The notes: a model not told the origin generated them from the letters alone. Numbered from the stretch's first letter, positions 1 through 12,203 are shown. The stretch is 64,000 nt of DNA from Gymnopus androsaceus JB14 (GCA_009733575.1 ML769437.1:124001-188000); one strand, 5' to 3'. Made by a program: numbers and translations.

Positions 1-437
1 TAATCTCCCCCAAAAGGCTGTGTGGTTAACCGTTAATGTTCACTTCAATAAGTGCTGCTCAAAGATCGACCTTTTGAGCTTACGATCGTCGCATTTCACC
101 TGAAAGCGGAGCTGTCCCCACACCAAGAATCGTGCTGGCTCGAATGCCATAGCCTCCAAATAGAAATGCGCATGGGTAGCAGCTTTGAGCGGCAAAATTG
201 CCATGGATTTCCATTGCACCCCGTCTTCGTTGGCAATCCAGGGCTCTTCGGGATCAGTGAGGGGACTTTCCTTAAATCAAAAGAAATTAGCGTTCAGTGG
301 GAGAGAATTTGTCAGCCGGTAGTATGTACAACCTTGGCCAGCTCCAAGCAGTCACGTCCTAGCCGAGCAACTTCGCTTTTAGAAGCATCAGAAGTGAGGA
401 ATATTTCGGTGCACCTGTATTGCTGTTTTGGGTCCAT
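1..437 (-). pseudogene. Damaged copy of a small membrane-protein gene (partial at window edge)
   Basis: This is a paralogue of the gene at 38684-39544. The ATG at 437 opens with MDPKQQYRCTEIFLT and continues with a stretch nearly identical to the other copy (LGRDCLELAKV). A one-base deletion then shifts the frame in the HTTGstop region, and the first intron's donor, GT in the other copy, reads AC here. Later exon sequence (residues around FEPARFLVWGQLRFQVKCDD) is still recognisable up to base 1, where the window cuts it off. The protein family is unknown to me. The frame break plus the lost splice donor make this copy very likely non-functional. Confidence 0.6.
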
Positions 438-1960
438 GATATGTGAGCACTAAACTTTGAGAGGACAGTGTATATATACCTAGGTTATGTCGAGAAAAGA
501 AGGTCGGTAATTATGTAGAGCTTGAAGCTGTCCATGATATATTAGAAACAGGGTCTATGGAGCTCCGAATAACACAGTATAGCTCAAGGTGTGGCGCACC
601 TCAATAAACGTTCGCCCTGTCTTCGCTGAGCGACAAGCGGTGATATGTATATGTACTATCCTTAAGATTGAGACTTACATCATTCAAGTTACTGCTAGCG
701 CCTCGGACAGAAAGATAATTCTAGAAGCTTATCCCCGATGAATGAGAATTTTGCGTGTCAATGATAATTCATACAGAGACGACTGACAGCCCGGACATCC
801 TCATTGTGGAAAGAGTGCTTCAGAAAGGACGGGATAAGCAAATTGACGATTGCACCCGACAGAATTGGAACTTGAAGGTGGCGCTGGTCTTGTGATACCT
901 TTCCGCCCTTCAAGTATAATGCTCACCTTGGTTGACGGGAACCAAACGCTCAGCTTGAATACGACTTGTGCTCCTTGACCCCCCGAAAGTATCCTACTTA
1001 CAACCGGAAATACGAGGACACAAATTGCTGTGAAATTTTATTATTATCAGTACAAGTCCGATACATAAAAAACTTATCAACCAATGCAATGGACAATTGA
1101 ACATTGCAATCAATCAAAGCATAAATTGTTGCTGAACCCCCGCCGCCACCGCTCGAATTGAAATCCATACGCTGTCGGCAGTTGAGCGCTTTCGAACGGT
1201 GTCGGGGGAGGCTCAGCCCCAGTCAAAAGTCCGTCCATTAGCTGTGATTCGGGATGATTGGGACCGAATCGCTCCCAACTTGGACTTGATTCACAGTGAT
1301 CCAAGCGATTCAAGGCTCCCCTAGAATCAGTTCCAACTTTGGTCGATGATTCACTCGTCACTGCGTCAGTATATAATTCCCAGTTAGTACTGATGAAGAT
1401 AACTCCTAATTATATTTTATTACGGATTTTTTATCAACTAGTAAGTCTATGTCGAAAAAGAAAAGAATAAAACTGACAGTAGACAGCAACACACTCAGCC
1501 TGCTATGTCAAAATTCAAGCTAGTGCATCATCTTTTGATTAATCCGGATTAAAATTAGTCAAAAATCCAAACTCGGTGAAGTAACACTAGAAATGTTACT
1601 GTAATTAGCAGTTGTAGACAGTGAAATGGACATATAACAAGCAGAACTCGGACGAACCTACGCCCGTGTCCTCCATTGTATCCGCAATCTCGAAAAATTG
1701 ACGCGCAGTCTGTTGCTTAATTTTATGGATGCGCTCAAAGTCACTTTCCTTGAACTCATTCAAGGATTTGTTGTCGAAATCGTACTCTGAGCTTGGAATA
1801 CAAGCTCGTCTTCACTCGTTAGACCGTGGCGTTCAAATACAAAATGAAACGATTCCGCGGACCTGCGCCTGGAGAGTTTTCTCTACCTCTCCTTTCGGGC
1901 ATCCATTGTTCCTCTTGCAGCCAGTCTCGCCTGATTCGACTTCGCTTCTTGAAGTCTTCA
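438..1960. repeat. Segmental duplication, copy A (non-coding part)
   Basis: This stretch is colinear with 39545-40633 joined to 47289-47760, with many point differences and small indels. Shared landmarks are the phrase around gcttgaagctgtccatgata (525 and 39647), the segment near 800-870 (39890-39960), the poly-purine gaaaaagaaa near 1454 and the ctcaaagtcact motif at 1735 (47590). No convincing gene is visible. The junction 1463/1464 is the unoccupied equivalent of the Ngaro insertion site in copy B. Confidence 0.75.
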
Positions 1961-2459
1961 TCACTCATGAATTTGTCCAACACCTCTGTTCACCCGGGTA
2001 ATAACCGTAGTAGTCGTGGGAGTGTTTCTTGATGACACTGTCGTTAGTACGAGTCATCTTCATCCGGTGCGATTCGCGCGTCTAGTGAAAGTAGTGAAAT
2101 ATATATTGATCGAAAAAATGCAGATTTTACCTTTCAAGCGTGTAGTCCGCTCGCGGGGACTCAAGCACCCAGATCGTCGGCCATGATTCAGGAAGAAAAC
2201 AAGTCAGGGTGCATCGTCAGATGCCGGAATGAGAAACATCCGGCATCAACATCCGGCATCAACGTCCAGCGGAGCGGAGTGGCAAGCAGACCGAGTTGCT
2301 CACGCTCTTTGATAAGCCAGGAATGTCATTCTGATGCCAAAATGGGTTCCCAACAAGAGATTTATGAAATATATGAAAAGTCGACTGTCGGAGACTTCTT
2401 GACGAAAACGCTTAAGCGCGCACGCCAAGTGTCAGGAAAAGCGCCCCGGGCTTTCTTCT

Positions 2460-2630
2460 ATCATCTTTCACTTAGGCTCGGCCCCAGCCTGTCTATGAGC
2501 TCACTGCCCTTGGCGGGAGCTGTCGATAGACAGGCTGGTGCAACTCGGAAGCTTTTGAGTGAGTGCGCACGGAGTTTGAAATTTTTGATGCCGGCCTTGG
2601 CGCTTAGCTGTAATTTCACTTCTTCCATTG
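2460..2630 (+). repeat. Short dispersed repeat with internal inverted repeat, intact copy
   Basis: About 170 bp that recurs in reverse complement at 8165-8259 plus 9794-9845. It contains a perfect 12-bp inverted repeat, CAGCCTGTCTAT at 2487-2498 against ATAGACAGGCTG at 2526-2537. The second copy is split at the TA (2527-2528) by a 1.53-kb element, so this copy is the empty site. No coding capacity is evident. It may be the end of an unclassified transposon family. Confidence 0.7.
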
Positions 2631-2719
2631 TTGTAGACGTTGTTGAGCATTTGGCTATGCATCCTGAACCCAAATTTCATACGATATCAATGATACTTCA
2701 CTCTTAATATATAATTATT

Positions 2720-4265
2720 GACTTTATTTTCCAAAAATGATGAGAGAAAAATTGGCAGCAAGTAAATTTATACATTCCACTTGGAACCTGGCTAAAACCA
2801 CACAACACAACCCAGCCTTCCCTTATTCTGCTGTGCAAGCATCGAGGATGAGTTGGAGTTAGAGGGCGAGTGGAGTACATCTTCCACAGCTTTTTTAAAT
2901 GACACTGTCATATTATCCTGTTGCTCGGAACCTTGACATTATCATGGACAAGTGAGTCTCTACTTGAGCAGATTAATGTTCGCTGACCATGCCATTCCAG
3001 GTTCATGCAATCTGCGGAAAATCTGCACGCAGAAATTGTATGGACCAAAAGCAATTCCCTCCCGTGGCCAAATAAGGGGTCCAGGTTCATTGCAGGTAGT
3101 GATCTTTTGTGGGCCCTTGAGTCTTGACACAATTTTTTCCAGGCCGTAATCTTTGTCCTGAGCTTCGGCACAAGTTTAGGGTTGTTTCAGTGATCTCTGA
3201 AGCACCTGACATCCTGTTTTAACTGTTGGCAGTTCAGATTTCAAGGAGGAAGATTGTGAAAATGTGCATGAAAAAAGCTCAGTTCATCAGAATCATCTTG
3301 TGTCTATGGTCAGCAATACTGTACCGTTTTGACCAAAAGTTCAGTTATGGGTCACATCAACCCAAAATGAACAGTTCACAGCAGAACTTTCTCAGTTTCT
3401 GCCATAAGCCCTAACCCTGAAAAGGCAATAGTCTGGCAGAACATTCTTATCTATTCTGACACGTGCCTGCCACTTGCTTATCTAAGCACTCAGACTTGGA
3501 AGCAAAACACCAGTCCAGCAATGACATTCAAGAGTTGTGAGGTATGGGATTGATGTTATGCCAGTTGAGATAACACTGCAGTGTGCCTGCAACCAGACCA
3601 AGAGACATGACTCCATACATGAGCCAATATGACAACTTTTCACACATAGGTTTGGCAGAAAGCCAGGTTTTTGTGGCGGATCTTCTGCAGAAATCATTGT
3701 GCTCTGCAAGTGCGTATTAAACTTGGATTTTTGGCTTCCAAACTGAGAAGAAGAAGAGAGAGGAGCAGCAAGACATAATGTGCTGGGCAAGTTTGGAATT
3801 GCTTCAGCAGCATTACTTGGACCATAATAAGATGGAGAACAGATCAAAGCAGCTGGATGAGCAGCTGAAGACAGATGAGATTAATTTTCAGTATCTGAAG
3901 AGTAAATTAAAGCACAAGAAGAGCTAGAAACAAGATCACTATCCTTTTTGTTGAAAAGGTTCATACATTACAGGTGGGTGATGGCAGGCAATGTCATGCA
4001 AAGATACCATGCGAGCTCATAGATAAGAACATTCTGCCAGAATATTTCCTTTCTGGGAATAGGGTTGATGGTGGTATCTCAAAAGTGCACAGCAGACTGT
4101 CACAGGTCACTCTGGCTTGTGAACACCATGACAACCAAAACAGAAAAAAAAAAAAAATTTCAGTACAAAAATGCTGAGGAAATTCAAATTTTGCTCAGTT
4201 CACCTGCAAACAAGCCAGAAATGACTCCTAAAATAAGTTAACAAGTTACTGGGCACTTGTGCAGT
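2720..4265. other. No recognisable gene
   Basis: AT-rich sequence with poly-A runs near 4142-4160. It lies downstream (in element orientation) of the Gypsy gag remnant but shows no protease, reverse transcriptase or integrase motif that I can read. A 121-codon minus-strand open frame at 3482-3847 resembles nothing I know and lacks gene-like context. Confidence 0.4.
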
Positions 4266-4269
4266 GGTT

Positions 4270-5277
4270 CAGTGAGCCCCTACACATCAGCAAAACCTGG
4301 GTGTGCAGCACTCATAGCAGCCATAGCAACCATAGCAAGGTACCCATCTGTTTCGCTTAGCATTGTAAATGCTTGGTGAATTGTTTCCCTCTTATTTGGG
4401 CAATCCCTCTTCATATGTCCGGGTTGTCCACACCTGAAACACTTGAATGGGCCTCGTGCCCTGCCTCAGTCTAACTCCATTGGTTGACCGCTTCCTCCAT
4501 AGGTGACACCAGTGCCATCTTGTCGATGAGGTTGTGATGTCTGTGGAGTTGTCTTAGGTGCCTGCACCTGGGGAGTGGTTTTTGGAGTGGAGTACCACTA
4601 ACTCCCGAAACCCCATTGTTTTGTTTCGTTGTTTCTCCGTCTCCAGAGGTCATTGAGATTGACATACCTCTTCTTCCATTCACTGAAAGTATCAGGTAAT
4701 ACTCTGACACTATAGATACTGTCAATAATAGTTTTATTGACTGCGCACGTTATTTTTTGCAGGACGTGTGCATCATCCTCTCCATACTCTGCAGTACTGA
4801 CTAGTACTTCGAAGCATTCAAAGAATGCTGCTGCAGTTTCATCTTTTCCTTGATGAATTCTTTCAAATCTTTCTCTGGCATCAGCATGCCTTGCCGTGTC
4901 CAGATATTGGTTGTTGAGTTTCTTCATAAAATACATCCAAGTCGTATTCCATGTTCCTTCGTCTTCTGAGTATAAAACATGATACTGGTTCTCAACCCAG
5001 TCTTGTACTTTCTCTCCTTCCATGTAGGAGACTTGTTCTTTGGGTTGTTAACCCAGGTGATTAGTTTTCACTTCCATTCTTGGAAACTCTCTTTATCTCC
5101 TTTAAACATTGTAGGTTCCTTCAAGAGAGACTTTCCACCGTTGGAAGTTGTTGTTTCTGTTCCTGGGCGTGTTACAGTCCATCCTTCTTGTATGAGAATT
5201 GCAGCAAGTTGTTCCGGCGTGGGAACCTCATTTGTGTTGGTGGGTACGGTAGGGATATTGGATTGTGGTTCCGACAT
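4270..5277 (-). pseudogene. Ty3/Gypsy-type retrotransposon Gag remnant
   Basis: Read on the minus strand from the ATG at 5277 (MSEPQSNIPTVPTNTNEVP). The first segment ends FKGDKESFQEWK then a stop where an Arg is expected. In another frame the typical retrotransposon-gag core follows at 5023-4598 (WNTTWMYFMKKLNNQY, TAAAFFECFEVLVS, then VLPDTFSEWKKRYVNLNDLWRRR). A third segment carries a zinc knuckle of the CX2CX4HX4C type (CFRCGQPGHMKRDC, about 4445-4380) before a short tail. At least two frame changes and a stop show that it is dead. No pol region follows, so this is a solitary broken gag. Confidence 0.7.
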
Positions 5278-5379
5278 GGTAGATGTGGATGTGGAGGGAG
5301 GAGTTGTGGTTTGGTCGGATGGGGTAGGAGGTCTGGAGTTACGAGCTCAATAGGTTGTTTGATCCAGAATGGTGAGAGG

Positions 5380-6315
5380 TGAATGTGATCAACAACTCTC
5401 AGAATATAAAGTGATGAAAAAGAGAAAATAAAAGAAATAGAAAGTTGGAGGAATGGGAATGTGATAAAAATGAATATAATGCAAATGCGTATAGATCATG
5501 TGAAGAGTGTTCACAAACAGTCTTTGCACTTGTCTTGCTGACTTAACATGGCTCTCCGACTAGGAATGGAGCAATGTTCCGTGCACTATGACCCCTCTCC
5601 GAAGATTGGTTATCAGTCAAAAGCTTTCAACTACCAGTACTACGAGTCGGGCTCAACGTTACCTGTGTTGTACTATAGGTGTTTATAAGTCTAATTGGGT
5701 GCAAAGATCTGTAAGGCAAAAGGTTGGTAGAACAGTGAGCATAGTGTGCAGGATGAGAGAATTATGATTGCATAGCGTGGAACACAAAACATGATATCTT
5801 GAATAGCAAGAAATCACAATGATGCCACAGAGTACTGTCGACCAGTATCAATGATGAGCGATGATCCGTGATGAGTGGAAGAGAGTAGCTTCAATCTTCT
5901 GTCAGCGACTAGTTCCCCACAACATGAGGTACTAGGCATCACGACTTCTGACTTAGGCAAAGACAAGAACAATGAGGAATAGACAAGATGATATTGAGAA
6001 TTAGGAGGTATTGACAAGATTGAAGCTAAGGACTAAGCTACAGCTACAACTACTATATATACTAATGTACGAACCCTAAGCCCTATACCCTATACCCTAG
6101 CCTTGCGGTAACAATGCATGAAACAATTAAAAGACAACAAGTAAACGACAATAAGTAATGATAGGTTGATCATACGAGTATGGACATGCTAGCATGTGTT
6201 ATGATCGGAAACAATCATACTCCGATTGACAGATCCTAATTAGTACAACTGCACGTCTAAACAAGTACACGCTTATATAGATATACAAAGGTAAATAATA
6301 GAAAATGATAAGGGA
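5380..6315. other. Non-coding stretch upstream of the Gypsy gag, possible LTR/leader
   Basis: No gene is visible. Its position just upstream of the gag remnant in element orientation would suit a 5' LTR and leader, but I find no matching second LTR in the window and no convincing primer-binding site. Short telomere-like phrases (ccctataccctataccctag, 6078-6097) occur but are not a tandem TTAGGG array. Confidence 0.25.
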
Positions 6316-6319
6316 TAAT

Positions 6320-7030
6320 ACCATGTGTCTGATAAGATCAGAATGTTTGTAACACTTCCTGTTGGTATTTTACAACATCCGGACACTCATGGCCATCAAG
6401 ATAGACACCTTTCTCAAGACCATCAAATGCCAACCAAGTGCAATCAGCCAACAACGAGCAGTTCATATGTAGATAGGAGATTTCCTTTTGATTCCAAGAT
6501 TGGGAAGAATTGTTTCATTGAGAGCAGTCTGAAATTTCTGGGGAGTGATTTTGCCAGCCTTTTGTGCCACAAGCCAATTGCAAGCAGTGTTTCAAGTGGT
6601 TTCTTCTGAGAGGAGACTGCGAGAGGTGCGTAATCCACCTCTGTTTTCCCGAGGCAGTTGCTCAAACACCTGATAATGCCTAGCCAGCTGACGCAGATGT
6701 CTGGCAAAGTGAACACTATCCTTTTCATGTCATTGCAATGCAATCTCCTGGCTCGCTTTCATTCTTCCCATTCCCTTCAAATGAAGTGTTGCAAAGTTAT
6801 GCAGCTGATTAACCTGTGAAAGTGGTAAGCCCTTCTTCTTTGCAATTCTGAGTTCCTGCTTTATCTGTTCCCTTAGCTCATTCCAGCTGCGAATCTCAGC
6901 CTTATCCAAACCAGCCCTTTCATCCAGCTCATCTTCCCAACTCTCTTCAACAAATTCCTCACACTGACTTGCAGTGACATCGGAATGATTCAAGTTCAGA
7001 GGTTCATCACCATCCCAAGTCAGCACTGGT
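6320..7030 (-). pseudogene. N-terminal fragment of a basidiomycete DDE-type transposase
   Basis: Minus-strand reading gives a colinear match to the N-terminal half of the large DDE endonuclease-like proteins common in Agaricomycetes. In order: an acidic segment, NELREQIKQELRIAKKKG, NFATLHLKGMGRMKASQEIA, HFARHLRQLARHYQVFEQLP, SLLSEET, KAGKITPQKFQTALNETILP, LGWHLMVLRKG and YLDGHECPDVVKYQQE. The frame is interrupted by three TGA codons and one late shift. At two of these sites the family usually has Trp (QWHE) or Arg (RTA), so TGG-to-TGA and CGA-to-TGA transitions would explain them. The catalytic DDE half is absent; the match ends near 6320. Confidence 0.6.
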
Positions 7031-8160
7031 TCAACTGACTCCTGACAAATTGGAACAGATGGTTCACAATCACTTGACTATCCCAATTCTGGCTCTTTAG
7101 ATTCAGCATGGATTGGAACATCTGGAGTTGAGAGAATACAGGGTGAAGAAGAGGAACAGTCAGTAGATGGGACAGGATCTTCCTGAGTAGAAAATCCGAG
7201 AACTGTGCAATCTCCTCCAGTAAATCCATATTTCCCTAAGACATTTTGACCTATAGTTTTGTTCCTGTGCGGGCGCTGACTTCGAGCTGACTTTTGAGCA
7301 ATGTCGGGGCCAGTAGCATAAGTTTTTGCACATTCTGTATTCAGTGAGCATTGGTTTATACCAGAAATCATGCAATTAAATGTTTACCTTTATGTTCATG
7401 CTCTTGACACTGCTGCTTCCGTTTCCGCAGTCTTTCAGCCAGCAGATCCTCTGGGACCCAGCTTTCATCATAAATTTCATCATCCATTGCTGCTGCATAT
7501 CGAAGCAATGCATCTTGCAAATTTTCATCCTCCAAAACCTCATTATCCCACTCTCCTTGTTTGAGATCTTCCTCCTCATCCTCCGAGTCATCACATGTCT
7601 CATATTCAAAGTATTCTGCAGCACAAATGCTATCCTCTGGTATCCAATGATTACTGGAGCTTTCACCCTCCTTGGACTCAGTGGCTCAATTCTTGACTTC
7701 GGGAATATCGGGATTTTCAGTGGGTTGTTGGGTGGTTTTCTGTGGAGCAGAGATATTTTGTTGATTCTTTAGACCAGTTGTGTTTCGTTTTTGTTTTCGG
7801 GGATGTCCGCCTTTATTATTGCCCATATTATGAGGCACAGGAAGAGAGGGGCACTTAATATTGCCTTTTTTGGTACACTAAATAAGTACTTTGCTTTAAT
7901 GTTTTCATTTTGGAATCATAATCAGATACACGAAAGGATTATTTTCCACATTTTCTCTCATTTTTGGCAATTTATTTTAGCGGACGGCCAATTTTTGGGG
8001 GTCAAAAGTCCAAAACTAACTTTGAGGGAAACCGGCTTGTAGAAAACCTTTCTTTAGGTCCTAAATAAGGTCTTCATACAGTTTATAGATCATTTTAACA
8101 CTGTATGGAGTCTACAAAATTCGGTCAACTTTTTTGTCCGCGACTGTAGTAGAAATAATT
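7031..8160. other. Upstream remnant DNA, no clear gene
   Basis: Minus-strand open frames at 7078-7371 and 7376-7666 may be the low-complexity extreme N-terminus of the transposase remnant, since Ser/Glu-rich leaders are usual there, but no conserved motif can be read. The rest is AT-rich DNA without recognisable features. Confidence 0.3.
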
Positions 8161-8164
8161 AAAC

Positions 8165-9845
8165 GCTGAAGATTACAGCTAAGCGCCAAGGCCGGCATCA
8201 AAAAATTCGAACTCCGTGCGCACTCACTCAAAAGCTTCCGAGTTGCACCAGCCTGTCTACACCACCAAACCGGTCTGAGGTCAATTTGAGATTGGTGGCA
8301 GCTCACCACGGGCATCTTACCTCACTACGCGTTTCGATTAGATTTGAGCCTTCTCCGACATCGAATTCCCCTATCAGAGAATCATTCTCTGATGCGAAGT
8401 GTCCTTGCAATGTTTCTCATACATCAACCTGATGTTGGTCAATATTCTCAACCAGTCCTTGACCGAATCACCTATCCATCATTGGCATATCTTACATTGG
8501 CATATCTTACTGCATGATCGTAAATAGGCATTTTCTTGTAATTTTCACGTTGTCCGCTCATTCAGATTGATGTAGAAAAAATAGATCACAATAAATGTTA
8601 TGAATTGGTATATCTGTTGGGAATACAGCAGTACAGAGTGAAGAGGAAAAGGGAGACGGAAACACGATGAAACGTGCAATGAAGGGTTTGACAATGACCG
8701 ATTGTGAAACAGTACTGGCGACAAAAATCTTTGCGGCATTAGAAATAACTCAAAACTCGCAAGCGATAAAAATACTCACTGGTAATGGTTGAGAACAAAA
8801 CAATTTGCCAAAGAAACTTGAAGGAAAAAGTGGTGATGCAGAACAGGCAAGTGAGGCGACAAAACAGAAAAGGCCATCTTGAGCTCTTGCGGAAGCGACG
8901 GTAGTTGCTGTCGGGGCGAGCCCGACACTTGTAAAACAGACTTCTGACAAATCATCAGGGTGAAAAGAAAGTTGCCTGTAGTCCTCAATGTGTACTGTGT
9001 TCTTGACAGTGGAACAAGACAAGAGATAGCGGAATTTGTTGAGATTGTGCCGAAGATTAGTTATAGAGAAACCTGAGATTTTTGGGTCAGAACAAGCAAG
9101 ATTAAACCAATTAACGTTAGACACACAATGTAAAACTCAATCTCGACCGACCCCAGATACAAATAAATGTATTCTGTTGAAGAGTTTAGCTTCAGCTAAA
9201 GGAATATTATCAGCATTAGGCAACAATGAGCTAGACTCAAGCCAGTCACCATAGTGGATGCAGCGACGTTTTGATGTTCCAGCCCAAATTTGAACTTCGA
9301 TCGCCTTTCACCGAATGTCACCGGGCCAACACAGCGGGCTGGTTTAAGTTTAACAATGAATAGGGACATGAACGTTGCCCATTCAATGATGAAAATAAAG
9401 TCGATGAGGAGGACGAGGATGGAAGACAAGACTGAGAAGGAAAGAAATCTTTTTTTTTTGAAACTTGAACTTCACGTGTCGAAGTTAAGGGTGGCCTTTT
9501 GAACTAAAGGATTCTGAGGGTTTGCAGGATGTCGAAAGTGTCCAGAGAGGGCTTAGGCCAAAGGCTTCAAACAAGGTTGACGACAGGTTATCAAAAGCCG
9601 TTTACACAGCCTGAAGGCGAGTTATCGAAATTCAAATTGTCTCGCACGGATATTATTGAGTGGCCATCTTCCGAAGCTCTGTGGCGCTTGAGCTTCTTTC
9701 AAGCTTCAACACACCTCACTTGGAGATTCCCTTACTTGATCAGTAAAATACTTCGTTTGAATCTCTAAACGAGTCAAACCTGGGTTGATGGTGTATCGAC
9801 AGCTCCCGCCAAGGGCAGTGAGCTCATAGACAGGCTGGGGCCGAG
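8165..9845 (-). repeat. Dispersed repeat, second copy, inverted and interrupted
   Basis: Bases 8165-8259 and 9794-9845 together are the reverse complement of 2460-2630. They form one copy split at a TA dinucleotide by the element at 8260-9793. Similarity ends abruptly on both outer sides, so the repeat unit is about 150-170 bp. Confidence 0.7.
8260..9793. mobile_element. TA-inserted element with short terminal inverted repeats (Tc1/mariner-like behaviour)
   Basis: The insert starts CACCACCAAACCGGT and ends with sequence whose complement is CACCATCAACCCAGGT, an imperfect terminal inverted repeat of about 15 bp. It is flanked by TA on both sides (8258-8259 and 9794-9795), whereas the empty copy at 2460-2630 has a single TA. 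Length is 1534 bp. TA duplication is the hallmark of Tc1/mariner-type transposition, but no DDD/DDE transposase can be read inside, so it is either non-autonomous or unclassified. Around 9210-9340 it carries about 130 bp similar (inverted) to 38145-38280. Confidence 0.65.
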
Positions 9846-10644
9846 CCTATCTTTCACTCAGTCAATCGGCACATCCGGGACGACACTGAACCTATCGACA
9901 CGTATATGATGATTGCACTGGCAAGATTTCGCATACACCATACTCAAACCTACTCAAATCCAATATTTTGGACTCCCTTACTGCTCAGTTTAATTCATTT
10001 CTGCCACAGGCAAGGTTCATTTAAACTGTCAGATAGCAGTGACGATTCACTGGTGTTATCTTTCCCTTTCTTTCCGAATCCATCATCTCGAGCATCTTCA
10101 TTCGCGCAGCGTGCTCCTGTGGGGAGCCCTTCCCCTGCCCACCTCCATCCATTTTCCCAGCCTGCGATCTCCAAATACTCCGCAATCAGCAAACTTAAAC
10201 AGCCTCCTTCGTACAGCAAAAAGGAATGCAAGGCACCAGATCATCAGATGCAGCTTCGAGGTCTCAACACTTCAACGATATTCATTTACCTTCGCTCCAC
10301 CAAGCTACCAGGCATGCCTGCAATGCGTCCTCCGAAAAGCAATACTGTTCCAGCGACGGCTGCACCAGTGTACTTCTTACACTGGTGCGTGCCAATTAAA
10401 CGATCGGGGTAACCTCGTTTTCGGACGTGGCTGGGTGGTCTGCTTGCATCTGCGTGCCATACGGAAGGTAGAACATGCGGAATCCTCACGAATACTTATT
10501 CCTTTTTAATTGGAAATAATCCTTGTGCTTTTCACCGTACGTTCTCTTCGCTGGTCTGGTCCCTAATCCTACCTAAAGTTTATAAGTACTCTCCGCTCTT
10601 TACTTGTGTTCATAATTCGCTATCGGAGCCCATCATCTCACGAA

Positions 10645-11149
10645 ATGCCATCCTCTTCAAAATTCGCGTTCAGTACCGCCGACTTGACGATTTTGCAAAA
10701 AAGAGCTGCACGTGCAAGTGATCCTTTGGCACCTTGCGCATCGTCAATACTCAAAATCATAGGGTCGTCAAAGGTACGTACATATCATTCCTATGAATGC
10801 TCGAGTATGGCTTAAAGAGTTCATTTGTAGGCGTCCCATGACTGCACTAAACCCCTTATCTCTACGGTGTTTAAATTCGGGGTGCAAAAAATCAAGAAAA
10901 ATATACAACTAGACCGAGAGTACGTAGTTACTAAAGCTCGAGATTGTATCAACTAATCATTTCTTGCAGAGAATTTAGAAGCTAAGATATATCGAGACGG
11001 AGATGATTCAATGGAAAGGAGATGAGGCAGAACTGGTTCTGCAAGTTGAATCGCATATGATTTCTTTAATCGAGAAGTATGTCTTTATTACTATGACCCT
11101 GTCCGGAGAAAACTGTATTTATCCACATTCTATCGACAGGGGCAAATGA
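10645..11149 (+). CDS. Small hypothetical protein, four exons
   Basis: ATG at 10645 opens MPSSSKFAFSTADLTILQKR. Proposed exons are 10645-10773, 10831-10923, 10979-11076 and 11140-11149. All joins use GT-AG and keep one frame of about 110 residues, ending EKGK. The protein is basic in the middle (FGVQKIKKNIQLDRE), has no signal peptide or membrane segment and belongs to no family I can name. The evidence is only the consistent intron structure and coding-like composition of the exons. The exon 2/3 junction is the least certain, because two donors lie close together. Confidence 0.35.
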
Positions 11150-12200
11150 ACCTCTCGCCGACTTCACAAAGCCAGCCACGCCTTACAAAATCTACTCAAT
11201 CCTGGCAGTCAAGTCGTTGTACAGTCAACCCTTCCCTTTTTGCTCAGTCCCAAGGCTTTGCGATTAACGGGGGCATTTTCATTGCATGTGAAACGTACCA
11301 TCAGGGCATTGCCGCTTAAGGCCTAGTAAGTCTTCGACACTTGTATGGTCCTCGGAGGTCCATCTTTATCTTTTCTTAGCCTTGCTTTAAGCAAAGTCGA
11401 GTACTAAACGCGGAGGGTCTTGTTGGTAATTAGCTGCTGCTTACACGATGCAACAGTCCGTCTGTTGACTCTGGAGTCCGGACACCAGGTGTTGATTATT
11501 CTATGTATATTATCTCGACTTTCAAACTTTCGAGGCTACCTTTTTATTTTTATCTTTATTTTGTATCTGTGTTTATTGCCCATGGTCCCGAAGGATAATG
11601 GTAGGCGGTACCCTACTACTTGTATGTAGAAATATGTAGAAAGTATGTATCTGTAACAATTATATGTATATGTACTTACGTATGTAAATAATCACTAGCC
11701 AAAGTTTTGTAATTGTGACAGAGAGCAGCGAGGTTTTGGGTGCCTCACAAATTGCTTGAAATGAGCATTACTCTGCTGGTATGTCATGGCAAGAGTAGGC
11801 ATTAGGTGGTGCTTTAAGGCAAATAGCGTATGGATGGAGAGAGAGAGAGAGAGAAAGAATTAAAAATAGAAGAAAAAAAATCCGACCCCGCTTCTACTCC
11901 TCCTCTCCGTCCCCTTCTACTGGTGGTAAGACTCCGAATGTGTTTTTGAACTTCTCCGCATCCTTGAATGAACTGGAATAGGCTGCTCTTCTCATTTAGT
12001 AGCTTCCATATACATATCCTAGCATATCCTTGACTGGACTTCGGCTCTGAGTCTGGCTCGGACTACTCAATGCGCTGGCGCTGCAAAGGTAATAGTAGAC
12101 CGTTTAGCTAGGTTACAGCGAGAATAGAATCTCCAATACGATTGAGTGGCGTACAGGTAACTGTGACCCGTGCGTAGTTGAACAAGCATGTGACATGGGT
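11150..12200. other. Intergenic, no recognisable gene
   Basis: Contains a short (GA)n microsatellite at about 11838-11855 followed by an A-rich tract, and pyrimidine-rich tracts. No conserved coding segment is visible on either strand. Confidence 0.4.
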
Positions 12201-12203
12201 TTT

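Noticed and set aside
2183..2707. 174-codon plus-strand frame
   Set aside because: More than half of it is the dispersed repeat that also occurs inverted and split at 8165-9845, so the frame is incidental.
3482..3847. 121-codon minus-strand frame
   Set aside because: Cys/Ser/Leu-rich, no family resemblance, not linked to the nearby gag remnant by frame or motif.
6069..6100. Telomere-like phrases (ccctaa, ccctata repeats)
   Set aside because: Only a few irregular units, none in a true CCCTAA tandem array, and embedded in retroelement-flanking DNA. Too little to call an interstitial telomere.
5380..6315. Full LTR for the Gypsy remnant
   Set aside because: No second LTR copy in the window and no primer-binding site beginning with TGG directly after a CA end.
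9906..10509. Two overlapping plus-strand frames of 168 and 156 codons
   Set aside because: Neither has recognisable motifs, intron structure or coding bias, and they overlap each other in different frames.
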